Origin: Pyropia yezoensis
Taxonomy: Eukaryota; Rhodophyta; Bangiophyceae; Bangiales; Bangiaceae
NCBI GenBank assembly: GCA_009829735.1
Contig: CM020619.1
Location: 31,807,391 to 31,871,390, forward strand
Direction: 5' to 3'
Length of the DNA: 64,000 bases
This document shows positions 42,948-52,945 of the stretch, piece by piece. How positions within the stretch are numbered: position 1 is the stretch's first letter; every line of letters starts with the position of its first letter. The notes under the pieces are model-generated. The model worked only from the letters and a program-made list of their open reading frames with translations, did no database searches and was not told where the DNA came from. The position numbers and the translations under genes are program-made.

Positions 42948-43589
42948 ATGCAAACCGCCAATGGCGGCGCTCTGCACGAGGCCGTCGAGTCTTTCGTGCT
43001 CGTCCTGCGGTTTTTTGGCCTGCTGACGGGCGCCCCCGGCGCCGCGTCCTCCCGCGTCAACGACCTCACGGCAGGGAGGAGCCGCAGCGGAATGGCTGCG
43101 GGGGCGATCTTTATTGCGCTTGAATGGGACAACACGTACTCCGTTCCTGGCCGTCTTAACAACCCCCGGCCGGCGGCGCGGCCAGAGCCTGTGGCCGCCC
43201 AGTTTGTACTGACTGCCATGCTCATTGCCTGTAGGGCCGCTTGTGGCTGCCTGCAGGGATCGGACCTGACACCCCGCGGGGCGGCCGCCGACGAAAAGCC
43301 CCTGCGGCTGATCTCTTCTGTGGTGGCACTCAACGAGGCCGACGGACTCGCTGTTGCGGTTGCAGAGCTCTCCCTCCGGGCGGTGTGGCAAGACGTGCAC
43401 CCGCCGGTGGCAAATGTGGCACCAGCGTTTGCAGCGGACGTCTCTGCAATGCGACACTGTGTGGACGCTGCGAAGGCCCCTATCGGAGGCAATGGGGACC
43501 CGCCCGCGTCGGCGCTGGACCCCCCCACAGGCTTGTTCAGTGCGAGTGGGTATCCCGACGGGGATTATTCTTCGAACCTCTCTCCGTAG
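42948..43589 (+). CDS. Unrecognised helical protein, paralogue of the gene at 44343
   Basis: From ATG 42948 (MQTANGGALHEAVESFVLVL) a 213-codon frame with well-mixed composition and no repeats. It aligns along its length with the minus-strand gene at 44343-45128: GGA(L/A)H.AVE.FV..LRFFG, LTGAPGAA(S/A)SR, ACRA.C..LQ, P(L/V)RLI.S, NEA.GL.VA.AEL.LRA.WQD.HP. Shared protein-level conservation with clear nucleotide divergence argues that both are real genes. The predicted fold is all-helical; a cyclin-like repeat is conceivable from the helix rhythm but no family signature is visible. It stops at TAG 43587. The longer frame from 42846 adds a short hydrophobic lead that the paralogue lacks. Confidence 0.6.
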   Translation: MQTANGGALHEAVESFVLVLRFFGLLTGAPGAASSRVNDLTAGRSRSGMAAGAIFIALEWDNTYSVPGRLNNPRPAARPEPVAAQFVLTAMLIACRAACGCLQGSDLTPRGAAADEKPLRLISSVVALNEADGLAVAVAELSLRAVWQDVHPPVANVAPAFAADVSAMRHCVDAAKAPIGGNGDPPASALDPPTGLFSASGYPDGDYSSNLSP

Positions 43590-44342
43590 GTGGCCCACCG
43601 AGCCGGCGTTGTGTGGGTGGCTACAAAGGGGAGGGAGCCGCGTATGCCAGTAAGTCTCTATCTTTAATAGTCGGGCCCCGAAAAAGAAAAGATGCTGATG
43701 CAGAGGGGTGGGAGAAGGTCCCAGCCCGCCTTAGAAGAACATGGCTCGTGCGTGGCGCACGACCCTTGGTGATGCCTTGGGAGCCGGAAGGGGCGGAAAA
43801 ACAGCGGACGTGCCGGACCCGGCGGCCGAGGAGGAAGACGCGGCGGCGTCGCCTCTTATGGCGTCGGGCGGGGGGAAGAGGCGTGCGGACCCGCTGCGGT
43901 GTAGAGCCGCAGCGGCGACGGCAGGACCCTCGGTGCCCAAGCCTGTGGCTGTGAGGCAACGACGATCCCCCCTCCGCGCTGCTTGCGCAAGCGCCGCCGG
44001 CTCAGGGCGATCTGAGATCGCCCCGCTGGATCGGACGGTCGAACCGTCCGCGGTCGGAAGGTGGTGGGCCGGGTGGTGGGCCCGGGGCATGCTGCACAGC
44101 GCCGACGCGCGGTCGGCCTAGGGAATGAAAAAGAGAAAATGGCGTCTAGAAGCATGGAAATGATCTACGCAAGACAAGACACGCCTCCAACCCGCCCACA
44201 TCTTTCACCATGTACAGAAAACGTTGTCACGTGTTCGCACAGAGGCGTTCCACACCCAAAAAAGCAGCTCTGAGCGGTAGGACATGGGAAATCGCCCCCC
44301 CCCCCCCCCCCCCCCCAGAGGTCTTTTCGACCCTCTCTTCCA
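43590..44342. other. Spacer between the inverted paralogues
   Basis: A plus-strand frame at 43741-44121 (MARAWRTTLGDALGAGRGG...) is open and basic, but its composition is equally open on the other strand and no domain is visible. A C-run of about 30 nt lies at 44288-44317, next to the 3' end of the second paralogue. Confidence 0.35.
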
Positions 44343-45128
44343 CTATGGCCCCCGCGTGTTGCGCATGGCCAGGCGCACACTCCGGCAACGGGACGGCGGG
44401 GTGGCTTCCGGGACCGCCGCAGCCTGTTCGTGCTGCCCTGTAGCCACTCCCGTGACAGCGGCCGCTGTCGCGGTGGTGCCAGCTCCAAAGACGAGGTGCA
44501 TGTCCGGATACTTACTGGCAACGGCTAGGTCCGCCGGAATACAAACAGCAGACGGCCGTGCACCCGTGCCCGTGCCTGTGGGAGCCATTGCCGCGTCCAC
44601 GCAACGCCGCAGGGACGCAGCGTCAGCTACGGAAACGAGCGAGGCAGCGCGCACGGTCGGATGGGCGTCCTGCCACTCCGCGCGGAGGGCCAGCTCGGCC
44701 AGCGCGACGGACAGCCCCGCGGCCTCGTTGAACGCCATCAGAGAGTAGATCAGCCGCACGGGCTCTTGGTCGGTTTCCGCCGCGTCCGCTGCCAGGCCAC
44801 AACTCTGCAGCCGCAGACAGACAGCACGACACGCAATGAACAAGGCCGTGAGAACGTGCTCGCAGGCCACCGGCCGCTCTTGAGCCGGAGGGCGCCCGAC
44901 ACTCGCACGGGCAGCGACACAGTGCAGGTTTTCCCACTGGACAGCCACGGCCACTGCTGCTAGGGCCATTCCGCCGTGACACATTGCCGCGGCGACCTCG
45001 CTGATACGGGAGGCGGCGGCGCCGGGGGCACCCGTGAGCGAGCCGAAAAAGCGCAAGTAGTCTACAAACACCTCGACAGCAAAGTGAGCTGCCCCACCAT
45101 GAAGGCTGTGCGCCGCATGCCCCGGCAT
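44343..45128 (-). CDS. Unrecognised helical protein, paralogue of the gene at 42948
   Basis: ATG 45128 (MPGHAAHSLHGGAAHFAVEV) begins just ahead of the part shared with its plus-strand paralogue, which sets the start; the frame is open further upstream but is Pro/Arg low complexity. Conserved blocks: FVDYLRFFGSLTGAPGAAAS, HVLTALFIACRAVCLRLQ, RLIYSLMAFNEAAGLSVALA, LRAEWQDAHPTV and RRCVDAA.AP.G. About 50 residues beyond the paralogue's end are Thr/Ala-rich. The two genes point towards each other (tail to tail). No known family recognised. Confidence 0.6.
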   Translation of the reverse strand: MPGHAAHSLHGGAAHFAVEVFVDYLRFFGSLTGAPGAAASRISEVAAAMCHGGMALAAVAVAVQWENLHCVAARASVGRPPAQERPVACEHVLTALFIACRAVCLRLQSCGLAADAAETDQEPVRLIYSLMAFNEAAGLSVALAELALRAEWQDAHPTVRAASLVSVADAASLRRCVDAAMAPTGTGTGARPSAVCIPADLAVASKYPDMHLVFGAGTTATAAAVTGVATGQHEQAAAVPEATPPSRCRSVRLAMRNTRGP

Positions 45129-45479
45129 AACAGCAACGTTCTCCGGGGGGCTCCTGCTCTCTACAGCTTGTCGCACGAGGGGCTGCCGTCCGGTTGCCAG
45201 GAAAAGTCGTCGGCGGCGAGGAGGGGGACGGGGGGCAAGGCGGGGCGTCGGTGGGTGGGTGAGGAGGGTGGCGGGGGGAGGGCTAGGTCCGGGCGAGTAC
45301 GAGAAAAACGGCGCCGACACTCGTGCGTGATGCGGCTCAGGCCGGTGCCTGTGCTCGGACGGCCAGGCTTGGTCTATTATGGACTGGGGACTTGCAGTGA
45401 TTTCAAGTCCAATTTGAGGGGCCCGCGCCGGCGCTGCACGTGTCGCACGTGTTGCTCGTGTTGCTCGTGTTGTTCGCGT

Positions 45480-45960
45480 TGACGGGAATACCCCCACGCC
45501 CACCCCCCCACGCCCTCCCCTCTCGATCCGTCCTACACTAACGAGACTTGACAATCATTGACAGAAGAACTGCTGTAATGTTAATTGATACAACTACCGT
45601 CGCCTCCACCCACTGCCACGTCCCGGGTGGCCGGTGCCCGTATAACGCATATGCGGCGACCCGGCCGGGTGGGGATCCGGCCAGCCGGGGCCGCGAAAGA
45701 CTTTGCCGTGGACGGCTCCCCACATGCGGCCGCGAGCGGGGATTCCGCGCGGTGTGGCAATACGCCCATCCCACGGTGCGCGCAGCCTCCTCCCTCCAGG
45801 GAGGGGGGCGCCCGCCCGCACCGGCGGTGCGGTTTTTCCAGCCGCGCCGGTGCCACTGTTGACGCGTCGCCCCCCCCCCCCCCCCCCCCCCCCCGAGCTG
45901 CACCCACCCCTCGCGACGACAGATCCCCTGCCCAGCTTTGCCCGCTCCCCCCCCACCATT
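45480..45960 (+). repeat. Dispersed repeat R, copy A
   Basis: Starts at GACGGGAATACCCCC, continues with GAGACTTGACAATCATTGA, CCACTGCCACGTCCCGGGTG, GTGGGGATCCGGCCAGCCGG, GACTTTGCCGTGGACGGCTC, and ends after TTGACGCGTCGC plus a C25 run and a CTTTGCCCGCTCCCC box. The same order occurs in copies B and C in the same orientation. Confidence 0.8.
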
Positions 45961-46121
45961 TCCCATGTGATGTACCGTGAGGGTGGTCCACCGACCTACA
46001 GGTCTTTACGACAGCCATTCTCAGTCCCGCAGCTCTTTGCTGAGAACTTTATGAATGCATACTCGCAGAGTTAAGACAACTGCCCTAGGCGACTTGCAAG
46101 GACTGCGCGACGGGGCCGCTG

Positions 46122-46814
46122 GTGGAGGGTGTGTGTTCGGTGCTCGCGCGCGGCTGTGGCTTGCCAGTGTTTCTCGACGTCATCCCCGTCTGGCGTCATC
46201 CCCGTCTGGCGGGACTCGTCGCGGCTACTCGTCCACCACAAGAGGGTCTTTCCAATGCAGTGCGACGGCATGCCGTGGTCGCCGCTGGGCTACTTGCCGA
46301 CCGTCGGCGGCCGCTGCCCGACGGGCGGCTGGCCGCCCATGCGGGAGCGGCAGCAGCCGCGGGGCGGGACATGGATACCAAAAACGCGCGCATCTGCACG
46401 GCGCAGCTGTGGGCGATGCTGTACGCCCTGGTCAACCGCGGCCGCGACACAGGGGAGCTGCCGTCCGTGGCCGCCGCCCTCTCTGTGCCTGCCAACGCTG
46501 TTCGTGCCGCCACGGTTGGGGTGCGCGTCAGTGGCGTGCGGGCGTTGCGGAACCTGGCCGCGACGCTAAAGGGGTTCACTGCGGAGTGTGGACTGCTGAG
46601 GCGGCGGCGGCCGACAACTCCGACGCCAATGCGGAAGAGGGCGCGACAACAACCGGCAAGGACGCGGTGGCGACGCAAACGCCCCCCTTCCAATCGCTTC
46701 ACATGCACGGCGCTGCTGTTGGCGCCTACTGGCTCGCAGGTGGGGAGCCTGGGCGCCCCGGCCGGCACCATACGAATGGAACGCTCCATTTGGCCTCGCC
46801 AAACGACGGCCTAG
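46122..46814 (+). CDS. Unrecognised small helical protein
   Basis: The central part (DTKNARICTAQLWAMLYALV, GELPSVAAALSVPANAVRAA, LRNLAATLKGFTAECGLLRR; about 46370-46600) has GC-biased third codon positions and balanced residues, unlike the other two frames, so this frame is the likely coding one. Flanks are Arg/Pro-rich and the exact start is unsure: ATG 46122, or ATG 46371 just before the well-behaved part. Near 46185 a 16-bp unit (CATCCCCGTCTGGCGT) is repeated. No domain recognised. It follows repeat copy A. Confidence 0.4.
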   Translation: MEGVCSVLARGCGLPVFLDVIPVWRHPRLAGLVAATRPPQEGLSNAVRRHAVVAAGLLADRRRPLPDGRLAAHAGAAAAAGRDMDTKNARICTAQLWAMLYALVNRGRDTGELPSVAAALSVPANAVRAATVGVRVSGVRALRNLAATLKGFTAECGLLRRRRPTTPTPMRKRARQQPARTRWRRKRPPSNRFTCTALLLAPTGSQVGSLGAPAGTIRMERSIWPRQTTA

Positions 46815-47008
46815 AGGAGCATCGCCGTAGCGCATTTGTTCGCCGCCCTCGCCGTCGCCAATTGCTGCGCCGCTGAGGCCCCTTGGAGGGTGGCGCACAA
46901 TGCCCCTGCCAGGGGCGGGCATGGGAGGTGGTGACGCTGGTACTCGACCGCCCGCCCCCGCCTGCCGTGGTCGCCATCGCAGAAGTGGGCGCGGGGGAAG
47001 GAGGAGGA

Positions 47009-47040
<32 letters not shown>

Positions 47041-48201
47041 AGAAACACTGCAAGGGACGTTCAGCGCAGCGATGGAAAGCGGGTACCAGGCCAGGGGGAG
47101 GGCGCGGCCGTGGGAAAAGCACCGTCACCCCGGGCGCTGACGCCGCCCGAAAAAAACCCCGCCGCCCCTTCCGCTCTGCCTCCACCGTCGCCGCCGCCGA
47201 AGCCTCGGCCTTGTCCCTGCCGTCCTCCTCCGCTCCACTACATCCCTTGCCACTGCGTTTTCGGCATCTCAAAAATCATGCCCAAAAGCCCCTCCGTTCG
47301 CACCTGCCTCCTTCTCCCCACCCACGTCGTCTGCTCTGCCCCCCTCGCCGTTTCCACCTTCCTCGCCGTCTGCACGCCCACGCGCTCCCCTCGAACCGAG
47401 GAGCCATGAGCCCCTCGGCTCAGTCAGAGTGCCTGAACAGGGCTGACGACTGCTCTGCTCCTGCACAGGTGACGGCTTTCACGTGCCGTTGTGAGCAACA
47501 CGCTTGTTGAGGCGCTGCGTGACGCTGCCTCGAGCACGGCGTGGGCCTTTTCCCCGGGCACAAGGTCGTACTGCCCCCCCCCGCACCCTTCTGCCACCAC
47601 GCCACGGGACTTGCACTCACTGCCCCTCAAACAGCCCACAGGACACACATCACCTGGGCAGTGGTGCGCCAGTGCCCAGCACGCGGTGGCTTGGTCTCCG
47701 ATAAGAATTATTTTTGACCGCCAGAAGGAGAATGAAGGCCAGATGAGGATTGGCTGCTTGGAGCGCGGTGACCGCCGCCACGAGGGGGGAAGGCGCCGTC
47801 AGGGGGGTGCCCGCCGGGAGGGGGGTGACCACCGCCACGAGGTGGGGGGAACGCCGCAAGGGTGGTCACCGCCGACAGGATAGTAGCGGCCGCCAGGAAG
47901 GGAGTGGCCGCCAGGAGCGGGGTGACCTATGGCTTGGGGGTGACCGCCGCCAGGAGGGGGCTGACCGCCAGCAGGAGGGCAGCCGCGGTCAGGGGGGAAG
48001 CAGCGGGCAGCGGGAAGTGGCAGCCGCTAGCGGAGGGGGTGCCGACAGGGGGGGCGTGACGGCGGCTGCCAGTACGAGGGGGGGGGGGAACATCGAGTAC
48101 AGGTACGGCTGAAAACAGCAGGTGACCTTATTGCCAACGTCACATGAGTTCCAACCTTACTACCATCAACTTACTTCCTTCCAGCGCTCACCCCGTCCCT
48201 A
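46815..48201. other. Low-complexity DNA with G runs and a GGTGACCGCC minisatellite
   Basis: A G29 tract lies at about 47012-47040. 47150-47420 is Pro/Ser-rich on the plus strand with no domain. 47760-48080 is an imperfect minisatellite built on GTGACCGCCGCCA(G/C)GAGG-type units 18-30 bp apart. No gene supported. Confidence 0.5.
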
Positions 48202-48530
48202 ATGACGGGAATACCCCCCTGCCAATCCCCCCACCCCCCACCCCTCACGAACCGTTCTACAGTGACGAGGCTTAACAGTCATTGAAAAAATGACTGCAGT
48301 AATGATAATTGATATAACTACCATCGCCTCCACGGACTGCCACGTCCGTCGCTGACTGCCACGTCCCAGGTGGCCGGTGCACGCATAATGCATATGCGGC
48401 GACCCAGCCGGGTGGGGATCCGGCCAGCCGCGTCTGCGAAAGACTTTGCCGTGGGCGGCTCTCCGCATGCGGCCACGAGCGGGGATTCCGCGCGGTGTGG
48501 CAATACGCCCATTCCACCGTGCGCGCCCGC
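48202..48530 (+). repeat. Dispersed repeat R, copy B
   Basis: Matches copy A from GACGGGAATACCCCCC through the CATTCCACCGTGCGCGCC box, then stops matching, so it lacks the 3' third with the C run. It lies about 200 bp ahead of the GATA-factor frame. Confidence 0.8.
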
Positions 48531-48724
48531 GGGGGTAGGATGGGCAGCTGGCCGCACGGGAGGCGGCCACCGACGCTGCCGCCGCTGCCGCAGCCGACGC
48601 TCCTTGCCCCCGCCCCCGTCGCCGCCGGCAGTGCCCCCCCCACCACCCGCAGACCGGGCGGCCACGGCGGCACCGCCGGCCACATCGCCCGCCACCGTCG
48701 CCGCACGGCGGCGGCCGCAGGGGC

Positions 48725-49798
48725 ATGCCCACGGCGGGCGGCGGCGGCGCCCAGCGTGCGGGCAATAACCGCGAGCTCGAGGCCCGCTGCGGGGGCGGCG
48801 GCGGCGGCGGGGGCACCGCCCTCTCCCCAGGCGGGGGGCGGCGGCGGCACCGCAGGGGAGCCCAGGGCACTACCGGCTCGTGCACCCGCCCCGCCCTGCC
48901 TGCCTCCGCGCCCCCCCCGCCCCCCCCCCCATCTTTCATGAAGGCTGTTTTTGCTTGCGCCACCCAAGGGCACCCCGCCAGCCCGAGAGAGCCGCGCGTC
49001 GTCCCGCTCCCCGGGGAGGTCAGGGGCACGTGCCCCCCACCACAGCCCGCAAAGTCCCCCTTCCCACCCAATCCTCGTCGCCCCTTGGGCGGCAGACCTA
49101 GGAACGTGTGTGTGCGGCGGTGGTGTGGTGCGCGTGCGGGAGACGCCAGGGTACCTCCCCCGCCCACCCTCCCTCACCTCCCTCATCCCCTGGATCTCCC
49201 TCTCTGCACGCCTTCCTCCCCTCCCCCCCTCCCCCTCTATCCCCCCCCTCCCCCCCCCCCCCCCCCGCTCCCCGCCCCCCTCCCCAAGAGACGACGCCGC
49301 CGCCACGCGCGATGGACGCCCGCCGCCGGCCGGCCACGCTGCCGCTTCGGCCGCTTTGTCGCCCTCACCTCCGGCCAGCGCGCCGCCGCCGCCGCCGCGG
49401 CGGGCCCCCGCGCCTGCGGCCGCTGCGGCACCGAGTCAACGACGCAGTGGCGGTCTGGGGCGGCGGCGGCGGCGACGGCGGCGGCGGCGGCGGCGGCACC
49501 TGGCGGCGGCCGCCCGCCCCCGCGGCGGGTGCTGCTGTGCAACGCGTGTGGCATCCGCGTCAAGCGGCAGTGCCGCGCCGCGCCGCCCTCCCCCGCCATC
49601 CTCGGGGCGGTGACGGCGGCGGCGGGGGCGGCACTAGCGGAGGGGGCGGCCGGCGCAGCGGCGGTGCCGGCCGCCGCGCCGGCGACGCGGCGGCGGCTGC
49701 GGCAGCAGGGACGGCGGGGCGGCTCGCCGATGAGCATTGCCAGCCTGCTGGCTGACGACTCCACCCGCTACTACACGGACTCCCCCACCGGCGGCTGA
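48725..49798 (+). CDS. GATA-type zinc-finger transcription factor
   Basis: The finger is at about 49425-49575: CGRCGTESTTQWRSG, then an Ala/Gly/Pro insertion, then RRVLLCNACGIRVKRQ. All four zinc Cys and the family's Trp-Arg and Leu-Cys-Asn-Ala-Cys-Gly are present, but the Cys pairs are 37 residues apart instead of the usual 17-20. GATA factors bind (A/T)GATA(A/G) sites in promoters. Downstream, MSIASLLADDSTRYYTDSPT ends at TGA 49796, a normal-looking C-terminus. The frame upstream of about 49310 is low complexity on any reading, so the true start and a possible intron are unknown; the limit given is only the first in-frame ATG. Confidence 0.65.
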   Translation: MPTAGGGGAQRAGNNRELEARCGGGGGGGGTALSPGGGRRRHRRGAQGTTGSCTRPALPASAPPPPPPPSFMKAVFACATQGHPASPREPRVVPLPGEVRGTCPPPQPAKSPFPPNPRRPLGGRPRNVCVRRWCGARAGDARVPPPPTLPHLPHPLDLPLCTPSSPPPLPLYPPPPPPPPPLPAPLPKRRRRRHARWTPAAGRPRCRFGRFVALTSGQRAAAAAAAGPRACGRCGTESTTQWRSGAAAAATAAAAAAAPGGGRPPPRRVLLCNACGIRVKRQCRAAPPSPAILGAVTAAAGAALAEGAAGAAAVPAAAPATRRRLRQQGRRGGSPMSIASLLADDSTRYYTDSPTGG

Positions 49799-49983
49799 GC
49801 TACTCCCGCGAGGGGGGCTGGGCGGGGCGACAGCCGCGGGTGTGCGTCGCCGGGGTCTGCGTGCTGGGCGGCTCCCGCGGAGGCGGCCAACGGTGCGCCG
49901 CTGCTGGATGGGGGGGTGGGCGGGCAGGGGGCGCCCGCGTGTGCGGCCTTGCCGCCGCTGCCGCCGCCGCTTGCGCCGCCGCC

Positions 49984-50017
<34 letters not shown>

Positions 50018-50245
50018 CTGTCGCCGCCGCCGCTGCCGGCGGCGGTGCCCCTGGCCGGGCGCCCCCTGTGGCGGCCGTGCACGCCGCCGTGCGGCTTCCA
50101 GGGCGAGGCGGCCGAGCCAACGCTGCCTCCACGATTGTGGCCGACCATTCACCCGCCGCCACCGCAGCCGCCGACCGCCCACCCCTGCTGCCACAGCCCG
50201 GGCGACGGCGGCCGCCCCCGCCGCCGCGGCCCGCCAGGCCGCCTA
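49799..50245. other. GCC-rich spacer after the GATA-factor gene
   Basis: Pro/Ala-like frames built of CCGCCG repeats (49960-50050). No gene or signal recognised. Confidence 0.4.
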
Positions 50246-50669
50246 GCGAGACTTGACAATCATTGAAAGAAGGACCGCTGTAATGTGCATTGATACAACT
50301 ACCGTCGCCACCACCGACTGCCACGTCCGTCGCCTTCACCCACTGCCACGTCCCGGGTGGCCGGTGCACGCATAATGCATATGCGACGACCCGGCCGGGT
50401 GGGGATCCGGCCAGCCGGGTCCGTGAAAGACTTTGCCGTGGACGGCTCCCCACATGCGTCCGCGAGCGGGGATTCCGCGCGGTGTGGCAATACGCCCATC
50501 CCACCGGGCACGCAGCCTCCTCCCTCCGGGGTGGGGGGCGCCCGCCCGCACTGCCAGTGCGGTTCTTCCAGCCGCGCTGGTGCCGCTGTTGACGCGTCGC
50601 CCCCCCCCCCCCCCCCCCGAGCCGCGCCCACCCCTCGCGACCGCGGATCCCCTGCCCTGCTTTGCCCGC

Positions 50670-50710
<41 letters not shown>

Positions 50711-50730
50711 CCATTCCCCAGGTGGTGTGG
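50246..50730 (+). repeat. Dispersed repeat R, copy C
   Basis: Full-length match to copy A from GCGAGACTTGACAATCATTG to the TTGACGCGTCGC plus C run, the CACCCCTCGCGAC box and the GCTTTGCCCGCTC plus C37 run (50671-50707). It lacks the GACGGGAATACC lead of copies A and B. Confidence 0.85.
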
Positions 50731-52945
50731 GTTGTGACGGCTGCTGGGTTGCGTGCATGTCAGTGGGGGGGTTCTTGCATTTGGTGTGGAGGTGTGGAGC
50801 GTTGCGGTGCAGACGGGGTGGACGGTCGGCGGTTGGGCGGGCGGAGAACTGGCGCGGCGGCCTTCTATGGAGGAAAGGGGTGGGTAGCGCCATCCCCGCC
50901 AGTGTAGTCTTCCGCCGGCGGCACGGGCGTCGCCGGTGGCTGCGCCATCCCCCGAGCCTACCCCTCGCGGCCATCCACCTTCCTGTTTCTCCTCCCCTCC
51001 CGACGGGGGGGGACACCCAACAGCCCACTTTCAGCTTTAACTCCTCTGCCATGACGTATTCAGAGACCCCCCCTGGCAGCGACGCGCTTCCTTCCGCCGC
51101 CCCCACCCGAGCGGAAGCCCAGGAAGTCGCAGGCCGCAGTCCCCCCCCCCCCCCGCCGGGCAGCCCACACGAGCAGCCGCCACAGCCGGCACAGCCACCC
51201 GAAAAAGTCAACTGCCGCTCCCCAGCAGTCGCCGCTACCCAAACGCCCCCACTGCGCACAAACGCCACCAGCACGCTTTCGGCTGCCACAGAAGGATTCT
51301 CATAGTCAGCGACCACGATGGTGTCCCCTAGGACCCCGCTACCGCTGCCATGGTCGCCCGCGCCAACGCCAATGCCGGCGCGGAGCCCGCTATCGGCTGC
51401 CACAGAAGGATGCTCATAGTCAGCGACCACGATGATGTCCCCTAGGACCCCGCTACAATTGCCATGGTCGCCCGCGCCAATGCCAGTGCCGGCGCGGAGC
51501 CCACCACCTCTGCAACCGCCGCCGCCGCCGCCCCCGCCGACATTGCCGCCGCCGCCGCCGCCGGGCATGCCAGGTAGGCTTGCCAGGCCTGAGAAGGGAC
51601 CCGCCGGGAAGCCTCACGGGAAGCCCCCTGGAGAGGCGGTCCAGAAACCTCCCGGGAAGCCGACAGGAAACCAAGCCGGGAGTCCAGGGGGGAGTCCGGC
51701 AGGGAAGCCACTGGGAGAGCCCGCCGGCGACCCCGGGGGGAGCTCTCCCCGCCTAGCTTCAATCGCCGCCGCCATGCCCATCCGAGGGTCGGCGCGCCAC
51801 GCGGCAAGCGCAGCCAGTGCCGCCGCCGCCGCAGCGGGAGTAGCACTCCGTGACGCAGCTGTGGCGGCTGCCGCCGCTGCTGCAGCCGCCGCCAGCGTTG
51901 TGGACGTTGACAGCGACGGCATGGGCGGCAGGGGGGGGGCAGCTGTGGCATTGCGGGAAAGGGCGGCTGCAGCTGAGGCATGGGCGGGAAGGGCGGCAGT
52001 GCAACGGCAGGCGACCAGGCGCGGGGCATCGCAGCTGCATCCGGGCTCCGCAGCCGGCGAGGGCCAGCGCAGCGGGTCTTACACCGTGTCCCTAACAGAC
52101 GGCCGATTTGACTGGCAACGCGGCTTGCGCGGCCCGTTGCCCGTACAACTGGCAACACAAAATGGCCCGTCGGCGAAACTGTTACATATTCCGCTTGTCA
52201 AATCATTCACGCGCACCGTCACGACGCCGCCTGCCACCCCTCTGAACGGACAAAGGCGTTGCTCGCAAAAAGCATTAAATTAAACCGGCGGTGCACGCGT
52301 TGGACGGGCCGCACCATCCTGGTGGGAAACCATTCTTTCCATTTTGTATATCCAACTGGCGCGTGCCTGCGGATTCCACGCACACACACTGGCAGCGCAC
52401 GTGCCCCGTTTGCTGTCACCGGCGCCGGTTGCAACAAACGCACGATCCCGAGGGCTTTTGACGTGGCCCGACCCCGCCCGCCCCCCTCCCCCCACCCCCC
52501 CTTCCTGTGCGTGTGCGCCGAGGCACGCGGCTCCTCGTCCTCGCCCCGCTTTCCTCTTCCGGGGGGTTCTTCCTGCCACCATCGGCGTGACGTCCCGCCC
52601 CCCCCACCCTGCTCTAATTCTCGTGACTGGGCCGCGGTCGTGTCGCGGGATCGAGACGCGAACCATTTCACTGCCACCGGCCCAATTTCCCCGATTCACA
52701 CACCCTCCCCGTACCCTCTCCCTTTCGCGCACCGCCCTCCCCACCCCCCCGCACCCATCTGTCGACCCCCCGACGCCGCCTCCCGGGTTGCCTCTCATTT
52801 TCAACCTTAATTGCCCCCGCCCCCGAGGAAAAACAACCTCCCCCCCCCCCCCCCCCCGTCAACGACGCCGACCTCCGTCACCCCCCGCGCGGCACGGACG
52901 ACCGTTTGCCCTTGCTAGACGCTGGGCTCTGCGCCGGGGTCAGGT
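50731..52945. other. Low-complexity region; only weakly supported frames
   Basis: A plus-strand frame at 51432-52283 (283 codons) has a Gly-x-Pro-x stretch (GKPHGKPPGEAVQKPPGKP, about 51595-51750), then an Ala-rich helix and an ordinary-looking end (SGSYTVSLTDGRFDWQRGLR). It may be a gene, but the opposite strand is equally open. 52285-52945 holds balanced sequence, then C-rich DNA leading to the ATG at 52946. Nothing else is supported. Confidence 0.3.
51279..51506. repeat. Two tandem copies of a 114-bp unit
   Basis: GGCTGCCACAGAAGGAT(T/G)CT recurs at 51281 and 51395; the units share over 90% of bases. At 38 codons exactly it keeps frame on either strand. On the minus strand it reads GVLGD(I/T)IVVADYE(H/N)PSVAA. 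Whether it is translated is unclear. Confidence 0.8.

Noticed and set aside
51595-51750. Collagen-like protein
   Set aside because: The periodicity is four residues (G-x-P-x), not the three of collagen, and the stretch is short.
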